Origin: Enterococcus rivorum
GTDB taxonomy: Bacteria; Bacillota; Bacilli; Lactobacillales; Enterococcaceae
DNA length: 43,906 bases
Reading direction: 5' to 3'
NCBI RefSeq assembly: GCF_001742285.1
Contig: NZ_MIEK01000028.1
Coordinates: 1 to 43,906 of the forward strand
The stretch's first letter is position 1. Every line of letters begins with the position of its first letter. Under the pieces are notes generated by a model. It worked only from the letters and a program-made list of their open reading frames with translations. It made no database searches and was not told where the DNA came from. The position numbers and the translations under genes were made by a program. Positions 34,865 to 43,906 of this stretch are shown here, piece by piece.

Positions 34865-35007
34865 GATTTGCTCCTCCGTTGGCCTTAATATGTCCAAGTA
34901 AGACTTAAAACGACCTATGAACTTTAAAAAAATAAATTGATGTTCTCTTTCTCCATATGTTAATACTTATTAACAGCTTCAAAAGTGCCCCTCAATCCAA
35001 CAAAATA

Positions 35008-35036
35008 AGTGTAACAGTTTTTCTACTGTTTATCAA
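35008..35036 (-). promoter_or_regulatory. cggR promoter with palindrome in the spacer
   Basis: Minus strand TTGATA (35031-35036), 17-bp spacer, TACACT (35008-35013). AACAGT-N6-ACTGTT (35013-35030) fills the spacer exactly. A further CTACTGTTT copy lies at 35085-35093. Apart from this and the yitT terminator, 34865-35304 holds no gene. Confidence 0.6.
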
Positions 35037-35242
35037 TAAAAATGTCTCATTTTTTCTATATTAAATAATTTACTGAATGATTTTCTACTGTTTTTTAAGA
35101 TCTGGCAATCAGTCGCCTACTTTACCATCTTCAAAATATCTATTTTTTGACTTTCTTCTTACTTTCGTCAATTCACTCACATATTCCTTCTATACTAAAC
35201 TCAGATTAAATTATAGGACGAAACAACGATCAATAAAAAAAC

Positions 35243-35283
35243 AAAAAAATAGCCTCTTAGAAAAACAACCAAGAAGCTATTTT
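35243..35283 (-). terminator. Terminator of the YitT-family gene
   Basis: AAATAGCCTCTT (35248-35259) pairs with AAGAAGCTATTT (35271-35282) with one mismatch, followed on the minus strand by TTTTTTTG. Confidence 0.75.
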
Positions 35284-35304
35284 GAAATTTATAATTGAAG
35301 GTTC

Positions 35305-36180
35305 TTACAAATCTTCCTCATAAAAGCGGCCTAATATTTTTACGTTATCTGAGATACTAACAAAAGCCGATGGATCAGATTCTTTCATGGCATCTTCCAA
35401 AGCTGGCAATTCAAATCTTGTCACGACAGTAATTAATATTTTTTGCTTATCGTGCTTATATGCGCCCTCAGCTTCGTTAATAATGGTAATTCCTCGACGC
35501 ATTTTATTTTGGATTTCAGCAATCACTTCTTCTGGATGGGCAGTAATAATCATGACCTGCATCTTCTTCTGCTTGGTAAAGACAGCGTCCGTAACTTTCC
35601 CACTTACAAAAATCGACAAGGCACTATAAAACATGTATTGCCAACCAAATAAGTAACCTGCAACAAAAATAATCAGCGCATTAAAATAAATGGAAATAGA
35701 CCCCACTGAGCGTCCTGTTTTTTTCCGAATCGTAATACTAAAAATATCTAAACCACCAGAAGACAACCCATTTTTCAAGGCAAATCCTATGCCAGCTCCC
35801 ATGACACCTCCACCAAAAATCGCACAAATGATTGGATCATTGGAAAGAGTGGTTGTCGGGACAATTTGCATAAAAATAGAGGTCAACGTTACTGTGATAA
35901 TAGTGAATATTGTAAATTTCTTCCCTATTTTGTGCCATGCAATGAAAAACAATGGGATATTTAGCCCATATAAGGTAATTGACACTGGAATATTAAATCC
36001 AACCACTTTAGTAGAAAGAGTCGTCAAAATTTGTGCCAAACCAGTAATTCCGCTAGAGTAAATATTTCCCGGTTGATAAAAAAAATTCATCGCAACGGAT
36101 GCCAAAATAGCATAAACAATTGAAACTGAAAGCTTTGTTGTATAGTCTGTTATCGGCAAACTTTCAAACAATTTCTTCAT
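35305..36180 (-). CDS. YitT/DUF161-DUF2179 family membrane protein
   Basis: 291 aa. Five or six membrane segments in residues 15-195 (YAILASVAMNFFYQPGNIYSSG, given in part; FGGGVMGAGIGFALKNGLSSGG) followed by a C-terminal DUF2179 cytoplasmic domain (MQVMIITAHPEEVIAEIQNK ... NVKILGRFYEEDL). Widespread in Firmicutes with no firmly known function. Start ATG 36180 with GAGG about ten bases upstream. Monocistronic. Confidence 0.85.
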   Translation of the reverse strand: MKKLFESLPITDYTTKLSVSIVYAILASVAMNFFYQPGNIYSSGITGLAQILTTLSTKVVGFNIPVSITLYGLNIPLFFIAWHKIGKKFTIFTIITVTLTSIFMQIVPTTTLSNDPIICAIFGGGVMGAGIGFALKNGLSSGGLDIFSITIRKKTGRSVGSISIYFNALIIFVAGYLFGWQYMFYSALSIFVSGKVTDAVFTKQKKMQVMIITAHPEEVIAEIQNKMRRGITIINEAEGAYKHDKQKILITVVTRFELPALEDAMKESDPSAFVSISDNVKILGRFYEEDL

Positions 36181-36313
36181 TGGAAAATAGCCTCACTTTT
36201 TTAATTTACGTACTGATTCCATTATACGGTTTTCACTATGATAAAAAAAGGGGTATTTCCTAATAATCGACGATAATTAATAAAAGTCTAAAGAATAGAA
36301 ACTTACATTCAAA

Positions 36314-36358
36314 TGAAAAAAAGATGGGACTCTTTGTTTAAAAGTCAGTCCCATCTTT
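36314..36358 (-). terminator. Terminator of hisS-aspS
   Basis: AAAGATGGGACT (36320-36331) pairs exactly with AGTCCCATCTTT (36347-36358); the minus strand then runs into a T-rich tract. Confidence 0.85.
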
Positions 36359-36363
36359 ATTTA

Positions 36364-38133
36364 TTACTCGTCCATTGCTGTTACATCAATATTCAACTCA
36401 AATAGTTGTAATGGCGCAACTGTACTTGGTGCACTTGTCATTGGATCTGCTGCTTTTCCGTTTTTAGGGAAGGCAATCACTTCACGAATATTTTCTTCTC
36501 CCGCTAATAACATCACTAAACGATCCAAGCCTAAAGCAATACCACCGTGTGGCGGGAATCCATAAGTTAATGCATCTAACAAGAAACCAAATTGCTCTTG
36601 AGCAGTCTCTTTAGTAAAGCCAAGTGTTTCAAACATTTTTTCTTGTAATTCACGTGTATGAATACGGGTCGAACCACCGCCTAATTCATAGCCGTTTAAG
36701 ACGATATCATAAGCATCTGCATAAACTTTTGAAGGCTCTGTAGCAAGTAATTCGATATCTTCATCTTTTGGTTTCGTAAATGGATGATGTGCTGACACGT
36801 AACGTCTTGCTTCTTCATCATATTCAAATAGTGGCCAATCAATGACCCACAAGAAATTAAATTTAGACTCATCAATTAGGCCTAACTCTTTTCCTAAGCG
36901 AGAGCGAATAGCGCCTAATGATGCTGCAACAACTGAAGGTTTATCTGCAGCAAACATTAAAATGTCCCCAACCTCAGCATTTGTCGCTTGAATCAATTCA
37001 TCTGAAACTTCAGTCAAGAATTTGGCAATCGGTCCTTTCAAACCGTCTGCTTCTACTTTTAACCAAGCCAACCCTTTGGCTCCGAATTGGCTAACGTATT
37101 GACCTAAGTTGTCCATATCTTTTCTTGAATACTTATCAGCAGCACCTTTAGCATTTAATGCTTTTACTTGTCCGCCATTTTCTAAAGCCATTTGGAAAAC
37201 TTTGAAATCAACATCTTTTACAACGTCTACAATATCAATTAATTCCATGTCAAAACGTGTATCTGGTTTGTCACTTCCATAACGAGCCATTGCATCATCA
37301 TAGCTAATACGAGGAAACGGTAAGGTTACTTCAATTCCTTTCGTCTCACGCATAACTTTTGCCAACATTTCTTCTGTCATCGTTTGAATCTCTTCTGGAG
37401 TTAAGAAGGTTGTCTCAATATCCACTTGGGTAAATTCTGGTTGACGGTCTCCACGTAAATCTTCATCACGGAAGCAACGAACGATTTGATAGTAACGATC
37501 AAAGCCAGCGCCCATTAGCAACTGTTTAAAAATTTGCGGTGATTGTGGCAATGCATAGAAATGTCCTGCATGTACACGAGAGGGAACCAAGTAGTCCCGC
37601 GCGCCTTCTGGTGTTGATTTTCCTAAGTATGGTGTTTCAATATCCATAAAGTCAGTATCATCTAAATAGTGACGAATTGTTTTTGTCACTTCATGACGTA
37701 GTTTCAGATTAGCTGTCATTTCTGGTCTTCTTAAGTCAAGGTAACGATACTTCATACGAATATCATCACCAACATTATTTTCATCTTCAATTAAGAATGG
37801 AGGAGTTTTAGCTACGTTTAAAATCGTAATCTCGGTTGCCATCACTTCAAATTCTCCCGTAACCATTTTAGGGTTAATCGCTTCTTTATCGCGATAAACT
37901 AGCTCTCCTTTAATTTCAATCACGTATTCACTACGGCATTTATCGGCAATTTCCCAAGCTTCTTTTGAATGTTCAGGATTAAAAACAACTTGAGCAATTC
38001 CTTCACGGTCTCTTAAATCGATAAAGATAACACCACCTAAATCACGACGTTTCTGTACCCATCCTTTTAAGACAATTTCTTTTCCAACTAAATCTGCAGA
38101 AACTTTTCCACAGTATACTGTTCTTTCAGCCAT
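36364..38133 (-). CDS. aspS: Aspartyl-tRNA synthetase
   Basis: 589 aa bacterial-type class II synthetase. N-terminal OB-fold anticodon domain (residues 1-105, [20 protein letters not shown]), catalytic core with motif 2 [18 protein letters not shown], bacterial GAD insertion (residues ~290-415), and motif 3 [19 protein letters not shown] precedes ATG 38133. It follows hisS by 37 nt and shares its T-box-controlled transcript. Confidence 0.97.
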   Translation of the reverse strand: MAERTVYCGKVSADLVGKEIVLKGWVQKRRDLGGVIFIDLRDREGIAQVVFNPEHSKEAWEIADKCRSEYVIEIKGELVYRDKEAINPKMVTGEFEVMATEITILNVAKTPPFLIEDENNVGDDIRMKYRYLDLRRPEMTANLKLRHEVTKTIRHYLDDTDFMDIETPYLGKSTPEGARDYLVPSRVHAGHFYALPQSPQIFKQLLMGAGFDRYYQIVRCFRDEDLRGDRQPEFTQVDIETTFLTPEEIQTMTEEMLAKVMRETKGIEVTLPFPRISYDDAMARYGSDKPDTRFDMELIDIVDVVKDVDFKVFQMALENGGQVKALNAKGAADKYSRKDMDNLGQYVSQFGAKGLAWLKVEADGLKGPIAKFLTEVSDELIQATNAEVGDILMFAADKPSVVAASLGAIRSRLGKELGLIDESKFNFLWVIDWPLFEYDEEARRYVSAHHPFTKPKDEDIELLATEPSKVYADAYDIVLNGYELGGGSTRIHTRELQEKMFETLGFTKETAQEQFGFLLDALTYGFPPHGGIALGLDRLVMLLAGEENIREVIAFPKNGKAADPMTSAPSTVAPLQLFELNIDVTAMDE

Positions 38134-38170
38134 TTCATCTATTCCTCCTATTTTCCAATTGATGAGCCTG

Positions 38171-39469
38171 TTATACTGGCGTATTTGCCGTCATCTCATC
38201 ATAAACTTCATCAAATTTTTCATAAATATCTGTTAATGGAAAAGCTTTTTCATTTCTATTTTCCATCGATTTCACATTAACAATGCCTTCACTTAACTCA
38301 TTTTCGCCTAAAGTTAAAACTAATTTTGCATTTAATTTTCCAGCTGTTTTAAATTGAGCTTTCGCTTTACGATTCATAAAATCGCGATCTGCTGAAAAAC
38401 CAAAATTTCGGATGGCTTGAACTAATTTTAATGATTCAATATTTGTTTCTGTTCCAAGTCCGACAATATACGCGTCAATTTCGTTAATAACTGGAACTTC
38501 AACATTCTCAGCATCCATTGTAATCAGAACTCTTTCAATCCCTAGAGCAAACCCAAAACCTGGAGTCGATGGTCCGCCAAGCTCTTCCACTAACCCATCA
38601 TAGCGTCCACCGGCACAAATAGTTGATTGAGCACCCATTCCTGGTGCTTCGCTCATAATTTCGAAAATCGTATTTGTGTAGTAATCTAAACCACGAACCA
38701 TGTTGCTATCAATTTCATAAGGAATATTCAAGTCCGTTAACATCGTCTTAACTGTTTCAAAGTGTTCCTTCGATGCGTCACTTAAGTAATCCAAAATAGA
38801 CGGTGCTTCTGTTACAATTGCTTTATCTTTTTTATCTTTACTATCTAAAACACGTAATGGATTTTCATGTAAGCGTCGTTTAGAATCATCACTTAATTCT
38901 GCCATTTTTGGTTCTAAATAATCAATTAACGCTTGGCGATAAGTAGCACGCGTTTCTTTGTCTCCTAAAGAATTAATCACTAATTTGATTTGTTTAATTC
39001 CTAATTGATTGAAAAAGTCTAACGCCATTGCCATGCTCTCCACGTCAACGGCTGGGTTTTCACTGCCAAATGCTTCTGCACCAATTTGGTGAAACTGACG
39101 TAAGCGGCCTGCTTGAGGACGTTCATAACGGAACATCGGTCCCATATAGTATGTTTTATAAGGTTTCGAAAATTCTGGTCCAAACAGTTTGTTTTCCACA
39201 AAAGAACGGACAATCGGTGCTGTTCCCTCTGGACGTAGCGTGACATGTCGATCTCCTTTATCATAAAAATCATACATTTCTTTTGACACGATATCCGTTG
39301 TATCTCCAACACTACGTGAAATCACTTCATAATGTTCAAAAATGGGCGTACGAATTTCTTGGTATTGATAGTCACGGAAAATCAACCGAGCAGTTTCTTC
39401 AACAAACTGCCATTTTTCTGACACCCCTGGTAATAAGTCATTCGTTCCTTTTGGTCTTTGGTAACTCAT
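38171..39469 (-). CDS. hisS: Histidyl-tRNA synthetase
   Basis: 432 aa class II synthetase. Seen: [12 protein letters not shown] at the start, motif 2 [19 protein letters not shown], histidine-binding [14 protein letters not shown] and [14 protein letters not shown], and motif 3 [13 protein letters not shown]-terminal anticodon domain. GGAGAGG precedes ATG 39469. Led by a T-box riboswitch. Confidence 0.97.
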   Translation of the reverse strand: MSYQRPKGTNDLLPGVSEKWQFVEETARLIFRDYQYQEIRTPIFEHYEVISRSVGDTTDIVSKEMYDFYDKGDRHVTLRPEGTAPIVRSFVENKLFGPEFSKPYKTYYMGPMFRYERPQAGRLRQFHQIGAEAFGSENPAVDVESMAMALDFFNQLGIKQIKLVINSLGDKETRATYRQALIDYLEPKMAELSDDSKRRLHENPLRVLDSKDKKDKAIVTEAPSILDYLSDASKEHFETVKTMLTDLNIPYEIDSNMVRGLDYYTNTIFEIMSEAPGMGAQSTICAGGRYDGLVEELGGPSTPGFGFALGIERVLITMDAENVEVPVINEIDAYIVGLGTETNIESLKLVQAIRNFGFSADRDFMNRKAKAQFKTAGKLNAKLVLTLGENELSEGIVNVKSMENRNEKAFPLTDIYEKFDEVYDEMTANTPV

Positions 39470-39567
39470 TTTAACCTCTCCTTGGATAGTTTTTATTCGG
39501 TAAAAAAATAGTATTTTCTACAAATTTAAGATGGATAAACAGATTCATTTGTTATACACGCTATGTT

Positions 39568-39800
39568 AAAAAAAGAAAATACGCCCTCGTATTGTTACAA
39601 TACAAGGGCGCATGAATAGTCATACACGGTACCACCTAAAATTTGAAAGATTTCTCTTTCCTCTAACGATTAACGCTCGTAACGGAATGGCTTTTCTTCC
39701 ATTCATCTCCAGAATGTCTTTCAATTTCTTTTGTGAAGTTACTTTCAGCCTAGATAACTTTCTCTTTTCTTGCTTATAGAAATTTACTCGTTCTTTCATC
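39568..39800 (-). promoter_or_regulatory. T-box leader of hisS-aspS
   Basis: On the minus strand the T-box core TAGGTGGTACCGTG (reverse of 39626-39639) is followed by a terminator, CGCCCTTGTATTG/CAATACGAGGGCG (39582-39610), and a T-rich tract. The Stem I region extends to about 39800. Uncharged tRNA should stabilise the antiterminator and allow synthetase expression. I could not fix the specifier codon with certainty; a CAC at 39733-39735 (minus strand) would fit histidine. Confidence 0.85.
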
Positions 39801-39909
39801 GATTTTCCAGTATTATATATAAACTACTAAAAAATATGCTAGAAGTCAAGAGAAAATGGAGAATTCTATTTTTTTGCTACCTTTCATCTTAGGTTCTATT
39901 TGCAATGTT

Positions 39910-40617
39910 TTAATGCTTGTGCATCATTTCGTGCGCAATATCCGCACCTGTCATTTGTTCTGGATAATAAGTTGGCCAATTTCCTAATTCTTTTAAAAGA
40001 GTTTCGTGACTCTCGTTTCCAAAATATAAATGAAAATGGCTTACTTTCGTTGGTTCTATTTCATGATCGCTAAATTGAATACTTTTTGGTGCTTCTTCAT
40101 CCCCAGCTTCTTTACTAAATAAATAGCGGACGCCTCTTTTTCCTGATTCATAGGTTAGAATTTCATAACCTTCGTATTTATACTCGCCTACATGTGATTT
40201 GTCTTTTTGATGAAAAGCAACTGTATTTTCTTTTATGTCTATCTTCTCTACTTCTGTTTGAAATCCTTTTGCATAGTATTCTTTATATTCCGAAAAAGTT
40301 TTCTCATTATTTTCTTTTTCTTTGTTTTTAAAAACTTCATCTAATGTGCCATCAAGAACATAGGGATAAGCGGATTGCCACTGACCTTCCCAATCTGCTA
40401 AGCTACGATCTTTCACTTCATCATCTGTAAATCCTTCCTCATGATTATGCTTATGCTGGTGTTTATCTATTGATTCTTCTGTTTTATTTGATGAATCTTT
40501 ATAAGAAGACTCCTTTACTTCTGAATTTTCTGTTCCTTTACAACCACTAATCAATAGAATAACCAAAGTACCTACCAATAAAATTTTTGAAATTCTTCTC
40601 TTTCTGAGCTTTTTCAC
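39910..40617 (-). CDS. ZinT-domain zinc-binding lipoprotein
   Basis: 235 aa. Lipoprotein signal with lipobox LISGC (Cys26), then a His-rich segment (HQHKHNH near residue 54) and a ZinT/YodA domain starting at DWEGQWQSAYPYVLDGTLDEVF (given in part), with metal-ligand histidines in VSHFHLYFG and IAHEMMHKH. ZinT proteins capture zinc and pass it to a ZnuA/AdcA importer; no transporter is in the window. Starts with GTG 40617 after GGGAGAGGG. A Zur-like box lies upstream, so zinc starvation should induce it. Confidence 0.88.
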   Translation of the reverse strand: MKKLRKRRISKILLVGTLVILLISGCKGTENSEVKESSYKDSSNKTEESIDKHQHKHNHEEGFTDDEVKDRSLADWEGQWQSAYPYVLDGTLDEVFKNKEKENNEKTFSEYKEYYAKGFQTEVEKIDIKENTVAFHQKDKSHVGEYKYEGYEILTYESGKRGVRYLFSKEAGDEEAPKSIQFSDHEIEPTKVSHFHLYFGNESHETLLKELGNWPTYYPEQMTGADIAHEMMHKH

Positions 40618-40703
40618 TTAAAATCCCTCTCCCATTCAATCATTTTTTTACTGCTATACTAAACAAAAAATAGACGACTCCTTTCAGTTTTACTCGATAC
40701 AAA

Positions 40704-40718
40704 ACGTAACGATTACGA
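40704..40718 (-). promoter_or_regulatory. Zur-box-like operator upstream of zinT-like gene
   Basis: TCGTAATCGTTACGT on the minus strand matches the Bacillus Zur motif TCGTAATNATTACGA at most positions. It is about 90 nt before the GTG start. Confidence 0.6.
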
Positions 40719-40763
40719 TTTAATCGCTTCATTCTATATTATTGAATTAAAAAAAGCAATAGC

Positions 40764-40809
40764 AAAAAAAGATTAGAACAAAAAACTTCGATGAGTTTTG
40801 TTCTAATCT
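40764..40809 (-). terminator. Terminator of rel-dtd
   Basis: AGATTAGAACAAAA (40770-40783) pairs exactly with TTTTGTTCTAATCT (40796-40809), then TTTTTTT on the minus strand. Confidence 0.85.
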
Positions 40810-40882
40810 CTTAAAATATTAATAAATAGCAGCTACAGAGACAACTCTATTGAAAAGAAATACCTCTTTCAGCTTCTCTTTT

Positions 40883-41329
40883 TTACCTTTGACGTGTATC
40901 AATAATAATTGTTACTGGACCGTCATTGGTTAATGCTACTTGCATGTCTGCTCCAAATTCTCCAGTTTCTACAGGGATGTTTTCAGACTTCAGCTTTTCA
41001 TTAAACAATTCATATAACGGAATCGCAACTTCTGGTCTGGCAGCTTCAATAAAACTTGGACGATTCCCTTTTTTAGTCTCAGCATAGAGGGTGAACTGAG
41101 ATATACTTAAAATACTCCCTGCCACTTCTTGAATGCTTTGATTCATTTTTCCTTCATGATCTTCAAACACTCGTAGCTTACTAATTTTACGAACTAAATA
41201 CTCCACATCTGATTCATTATCTTCTTGATGAATACCTAAAAGAATCATAAATCCATGTGTAATTTCTCCGACAGTTGTTTGATCAATTGTCACTTTTGCT
41301 TGACTCACTCGTTGGATAACTGCCTTCAT
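40883..41329 (-). CDS. dtd: D-aminoacyl-tRNA deacylase
   Basis: 148 aa, normal length. Hydrolyses D-aminoacyl-tRNAs. Seen: [15 protein letters not shown] at the N-terminus, the [19 protein letters not shown] active-site segment and [10 protein letters not shown] carrying the Gly-cisPro-type substrate gate. Lies 15 nt after rel, the usual rel-dtd order in Firmicutes. Confidence 0.95.
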   Translation of the reverse strand: MKAVIQRVSQAKVTIDQTTVGEITHGFMILLGIHQEDNESDVEYLVRKISKLRVFEDHEGKMNQSIQEVAGSILSISQFTLYAETKKGNRPSFIEAARPEVAIPLYELFNEKLKSENIPVETGEFGADMQVALTNDGPVTIIIDTRQR

Positions 41330-41344
41330 GTTTCACTTGCCTCC

Positions 41345-43558
41345 TTAGCCGTTGGTTCGACGAACATTATAAATGTCTGGAACGCTCTTAATTTTATCGA
41401 CAATTGTTTTTAAATGGGCTAAATTCTGTATTTTTAAGGTCACATGAATCATGGCCATTTTATTTTTCGTTGGTTTCGCTTCTACACTGACTAAGTTTTT
41501 GGTCATAGCGCTAATGACTTGTAATACATCATTAAGCAAGCCACTACGATTGTAGCCGTATATTTCTAAATCCGCAGCGTATTCTTTTTTAAGATTGTTA
41601 GAATCTTCCCACTCTACTTCAATCAAGCGTTCAGCTAATTCTTCTTGGTGTTGAACATTAGGACAGTCTGCCCGATGAATCGAGATTCCGCGCCCTTTTG
41701 TTATATAGCCAACAATTTCATCTCCAGGAACTGGGTTACAACAACGACTAATACGAATCAATAAATTCTCAACACCTTGAATCACAATACCGCCTTCATG
41801 ACGTACCTTCATTTTCTCAGGTTCTTTTTTCACCGGTTGATTCATTAGCTCTTCGGCTTCTTGTTTTTGTCGCTCTTGTTCTTGCACTTTTCGTTCCTTT
41901 TCAGTTAAACGATTTGTGACTACTTGAGCACTAATTTCACCATAACCAACAGCTGCATATAAATCATCGTCCGTTTGAAAATTAAAGCGATCCAATGCTT
42001 CTGCCATTTTATGTTTATTCAAAAAATCTTTCGGTGTGAAACCATGCTCTAAAAGGTATTTGCTAAGAATATCGCGTCCTTTGATGATATTCACTTCGCG
42101 ATCTTGTGTTTTAAAGAATCGTTTAATTTTATTTCTCGCCTTACTAGTAGCAACCATTTTCAACCAATCTCGGCTTGGTCCAAATGAATTTGGAGAAGTC
42201 AGAACTTCAATAATATCTCCATTTTTTAAGGTATAATCTAATTGCACCATTTTTCCATTTACTTTTGCACCGGTGGTTTTATTCCCTATTTCAGTATGCA
42301 CACTGTAAGCAAAATCAAGGGGACCTGAACCTTTAGGCAACTCTGTTACGTCTCCATTTGGGGTGAATACGTAGACTTTATCGCTAAAAATATCTCCTTT
42401 AACACTTTCCATAAAATCAGAAGCATCATAGCTCTCATCTTGCAATTCTAAAATTTCACGGAACCAACTTAATTGTTTACCATCTGTATCTTCTTCTACT
42501 TTATCCGTCTTACCTTCTTTATAAGCCCAATGAGCCGCTACCCCAAATTCAGCAATCTGGTGCATTTCATGCGTTCTAATTTGAACTTCAACTGGATTTC
42601 CTTTAGGACCAATCACAGTTGTATGGATGGACTGATACATATTTGCTTTTGGCATGGCAATATAATCTTTAAACCGACCTGGCATTGGTGTCCACTTAGT
42701 ATGGATCGCACCTAAAACAGCATAGCAGTCTTTGATTGAATCAACAATTACACGAATCGCTAACAAATCATAGATTTCATTGAACTGCTTTTTCTGATCT
42801 TTCATTTTTCTATAAATAGAATAAATATGCTTTGGTCTTCCATAAATTTCTGCATAAATCTCTAAATCTTCTGTAGCTAAACGAATATCTTCCACTGCTT
42901 GTTCAACGTAATCTTCACGTTCTTCGCGTTTACTTTGCATCAAATTAACTATACGGTAATATTGATTAGGATTGATATATCTTAAAGCGGTATCTTCTAG
43001 CTCCCACTTAATCCGACTAATCCCTAAACGATGAGCAAGTGGTGCATAAATTTCCAAGGTTTCTTGCGCAATTCTTCTTTGTTTATCATCACGTAAGTGC
43101 TTCAACGTTCTCATGTTGTGTAATCGGTCAGCCAATTTAACCATAATGACACGTAAATCCTGTGCCATAGCTAAAAGCATTTTACGGTGATTTTCTGCCA
43201 ATTGTTCCTCATGGGATTTATATTTAATCTTCCCTAACTTGGTTACACCATCCACAAGCATCGCAACGTCTGCACCAAATTCTTTTTTCAAATCCTCTAA
43301 TGTAACATCTGTATCTTCTACTACATCATGTAAAAAACCTGTTGCTACCGTATGAGGATCCATATGTAGCTCGGCTAGAATACCTGCTACTTGAATGGGA
43401 TGAATAATATAGGGTTCCCCTGATTTTCTGACTTGCCCCTCATGTGCTTCTTCCGCATATTTATAAGCTTTTTGAACAAAAGTAACATGTGGAGGAGCCA
43501 TATATGTTGAGACAATTTTTATTACTCCTGGGCCTGTCATTATTTCTTCCTTTGGCAT
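41345..43558 (-). CDS. rel: Bifunctional (p)ppGpp synthetase/hydrolase Rel
   Basis: 737 aa. HD hydrolase domain (HPIQVAGILAEL, FLHDVVEDTDVT, near 45-75), synthetase domain (YDLLAIRVIVDS, PNMYQSIHTTV-like ANMYQSIHTTVIGPKGNPVE, near 240-340), TGS domain (VYVFTPNGDVTELPKGSGPL), zinc-finger-like RCCNPVPGDEIVGY and C-terminal ACT domain (LLNDVLQVISAMTKN). Both catalytic domains look intact, so it should both make and degrade the alarmone. ATG 43558 is chosen (AAAGGAG eight bases upstream) over GTG 43567. Its ribosome-binding site lies in the last unit of a 66-bp tandem repeat. Confidence 0.95.
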   Translation of the reverse strand: MPKEEIMTGPGVIKIVSTYMAPPHVTFVQKAYKYAEEAHEGQVRKSGEPYIIHPIQVAGILAELHMDPHTVATGFLHDVVEDTDVTLEDLKKEFGADVAMLVDGVTKLGKIKYKSHEEQLAENHRKMLLAMAQDLRVIMVKLADRLHNMRTLKHLRDDKQRRIAQETLEIYAPLAHRLGISRIKWELEDTALRYINPNQYYRIVNLMQSKREEREDYVEQAVEDIRLATEDLEIYAEIYGRPKHIYSIYRKMKDQKKQFNEIYDLLAIRVIVDSIKDCYAVLGAIHTKWTPMPGRFKDYIAMPKANMYQSIHTTVIGPKGNPVEVQIRTHEMHQIAEFGVAAHWAYKEGKTDKVEEDTDGKQLSWFREILELQDESYDASDFMESVKGDIFSDKVYVFTPNGDVTELPKGSGPLDFAYSVHTEIGNKTTGAKVNGKMVQLDYTLKNGDIIEVLTSPNSFGPSRDWLKMVATSKARNKIKRFFKTQDREVNIIKGRDILSKYLLEHGFTPKDFLNKHKMAEALDRFNFQTDDDLYAAVGYGEISAQVVTNRLTEKERKVQEQERQKQEAEELMNQPVKKEPEKMKVRHEGGIVIQGVENLLIRISRCCNPVPGDEIVGYITKGRGISIHRADCPNVQHQEELAERLIEVEWEDSNNLKKEYAADLEIYGYNRSGLLNDVLQVISAMTKNLVSVEAKPTKNKMAMIHVTLKIQNLAHLKTIVDKIKSVPDIYNVRRTNG

Positions 43559-43564
43559 ATGTGT

Positions 43565-43906
43565 CACTCCTTTTTCTTGGTGGTCCGATGTCCATTATCT
43601 CTACGTCAGCTTTACTTCCTAGAATAATGGCACTCCTTTTTCTTGGTGGTCCGATGTCCGCTATTCCTAACTCGCTTCGCTCGAAGGATAGTGGCTCTCC
43701 TTCTCCTTGGTGGTCCGATGTCCTTTATCTCTACGTCAGCTTTGCTTCCTAGAATAGTGGCTCTCCTTTTTCTTAGTGGTCCGATGTCCGCTATCTCTAC
43801 GTCAGCTTTGCTTCCTAGAATAGTGGCTCTCCTTTTTCTTAGTGGTCCGATGTCCGCTATCTCTACGTCAGCTTTGCTTCCTAGAATAGTGGCTCTCCTT
43901 TTTCTT
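43565..43906. repeat. 66-bp tandem repeats upstream of rel
   Basis: Units start at 43565, 43631 (64 bp), 43695, 43761, 43827 and 43893 (cut by the window end). On the minus strand each unit reads CTATTCTAGGAAGC, AAAGCTGACGTAGAGATAG, GCGGACATCGGACCAC and AAGAAAAAGGAG, so each holds a hairpin (CTAT-TCTA against TAGA-GATAG) and a Shine-Dalgarno-like end. The 64-bp unit has a different but still self-pairing hairpin (CTATCCTTCGAGC/CTAACTCGCTTCG region). One minus-strand frame stays open through the 66-bp units with a 22-residue period. Confidence 0.9.

Noticed and set aside
43489-43752. 87-aa plus-strand ORF with repeated SPWW/FLGGPM units
   Set aside because: Arises from the 66-bp tandem repeats and the antisense of rel.

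Overview
The window is AT-rich Gram-positive DNA. Several features point to Lactobacillales, most likely Enterococcaceae (Enterococcus/Vagococcus-like; inference, not proven): the cggR-gap-pgk-tpiA-eno glycolytic order, a 737-aa Rel next to dtd, a T-box ahead of hisS-aspS, strong AGGAGG ribosome sites, and type VII secretion LXG modules. Nearly all genes lie on the minus strand. No rRNA or tRNA gene was seen.

Layout. (1) 1-5.5 kb: an ECF-transporter S-component gene converges on an operon for a trimeric electron-bifurcating-type [FeFe] hydrogenase (hydC-hydB-hydA). Both transcription units share the same leader layout: TATAAT, a cre-like site, then TTGTGA-N6-GAGCAA. (2) 5.5-10 kb: a MazG-like NTPase, an LXG toxin operon (Lap1, Lap2, LXG toxin, DUF2247-like immunity) and an esxA-type WXG100 gene. 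(3) 10.4-12 kb: a 20-repeat CRISPR array whose repeat has type I-C architecture, transcribed on the minus strand, with no cas genes in the window. (4) 12-14.7 kb: a two-gene unit, an HD-type dNTPase plus a membrane-anchored helical protein, sits where cas genes would be expected. (5) 14.9-19.5 kb: a second type VII module with reversed layout: immunity-like protein, lipase toxin carrying an in-frame stop codon, three small helical partner proteins, plus decayed copies of a lipase and an immunity gene. (6) 19.7-20.9 kb: two copies of a structured small RNA around a 47-aa hydrophobic peptide ORF; a third copy lies at 6.79-6.89 kb. (7) 20.9-28.5 kb: a type I restriction-modification operon (hsdM-hsdS-hsdR) preceded by an unusual protein that joins a target-recognition-like domain to a HEPN-like domain. 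(8) 28.5-43.9 kb: core genes (eno, tpiA, pgk, gap, cggR, a YitT protein, aspS, hisS, zinT, dtd, rel), ending in 66-bp tandem repeats.

The part from 5.5 to 28.5 kb behaves as a conflict and defence island: secreted toxins with immunity genes, gene relics, a CRISPR array, a possible dNTP-depletion module, type I R-M and a possible RNase guard. The strongest candidates for something undescribed are the three-copy structured RNA family (6786-6895, 19871-19983, 20313-20430), the TRD-HEPN fusion (27037-28437) and the dNTPase/membrane-protein pair (12045-14530). All functions are read from sequence and remembered family features; no database search was run.
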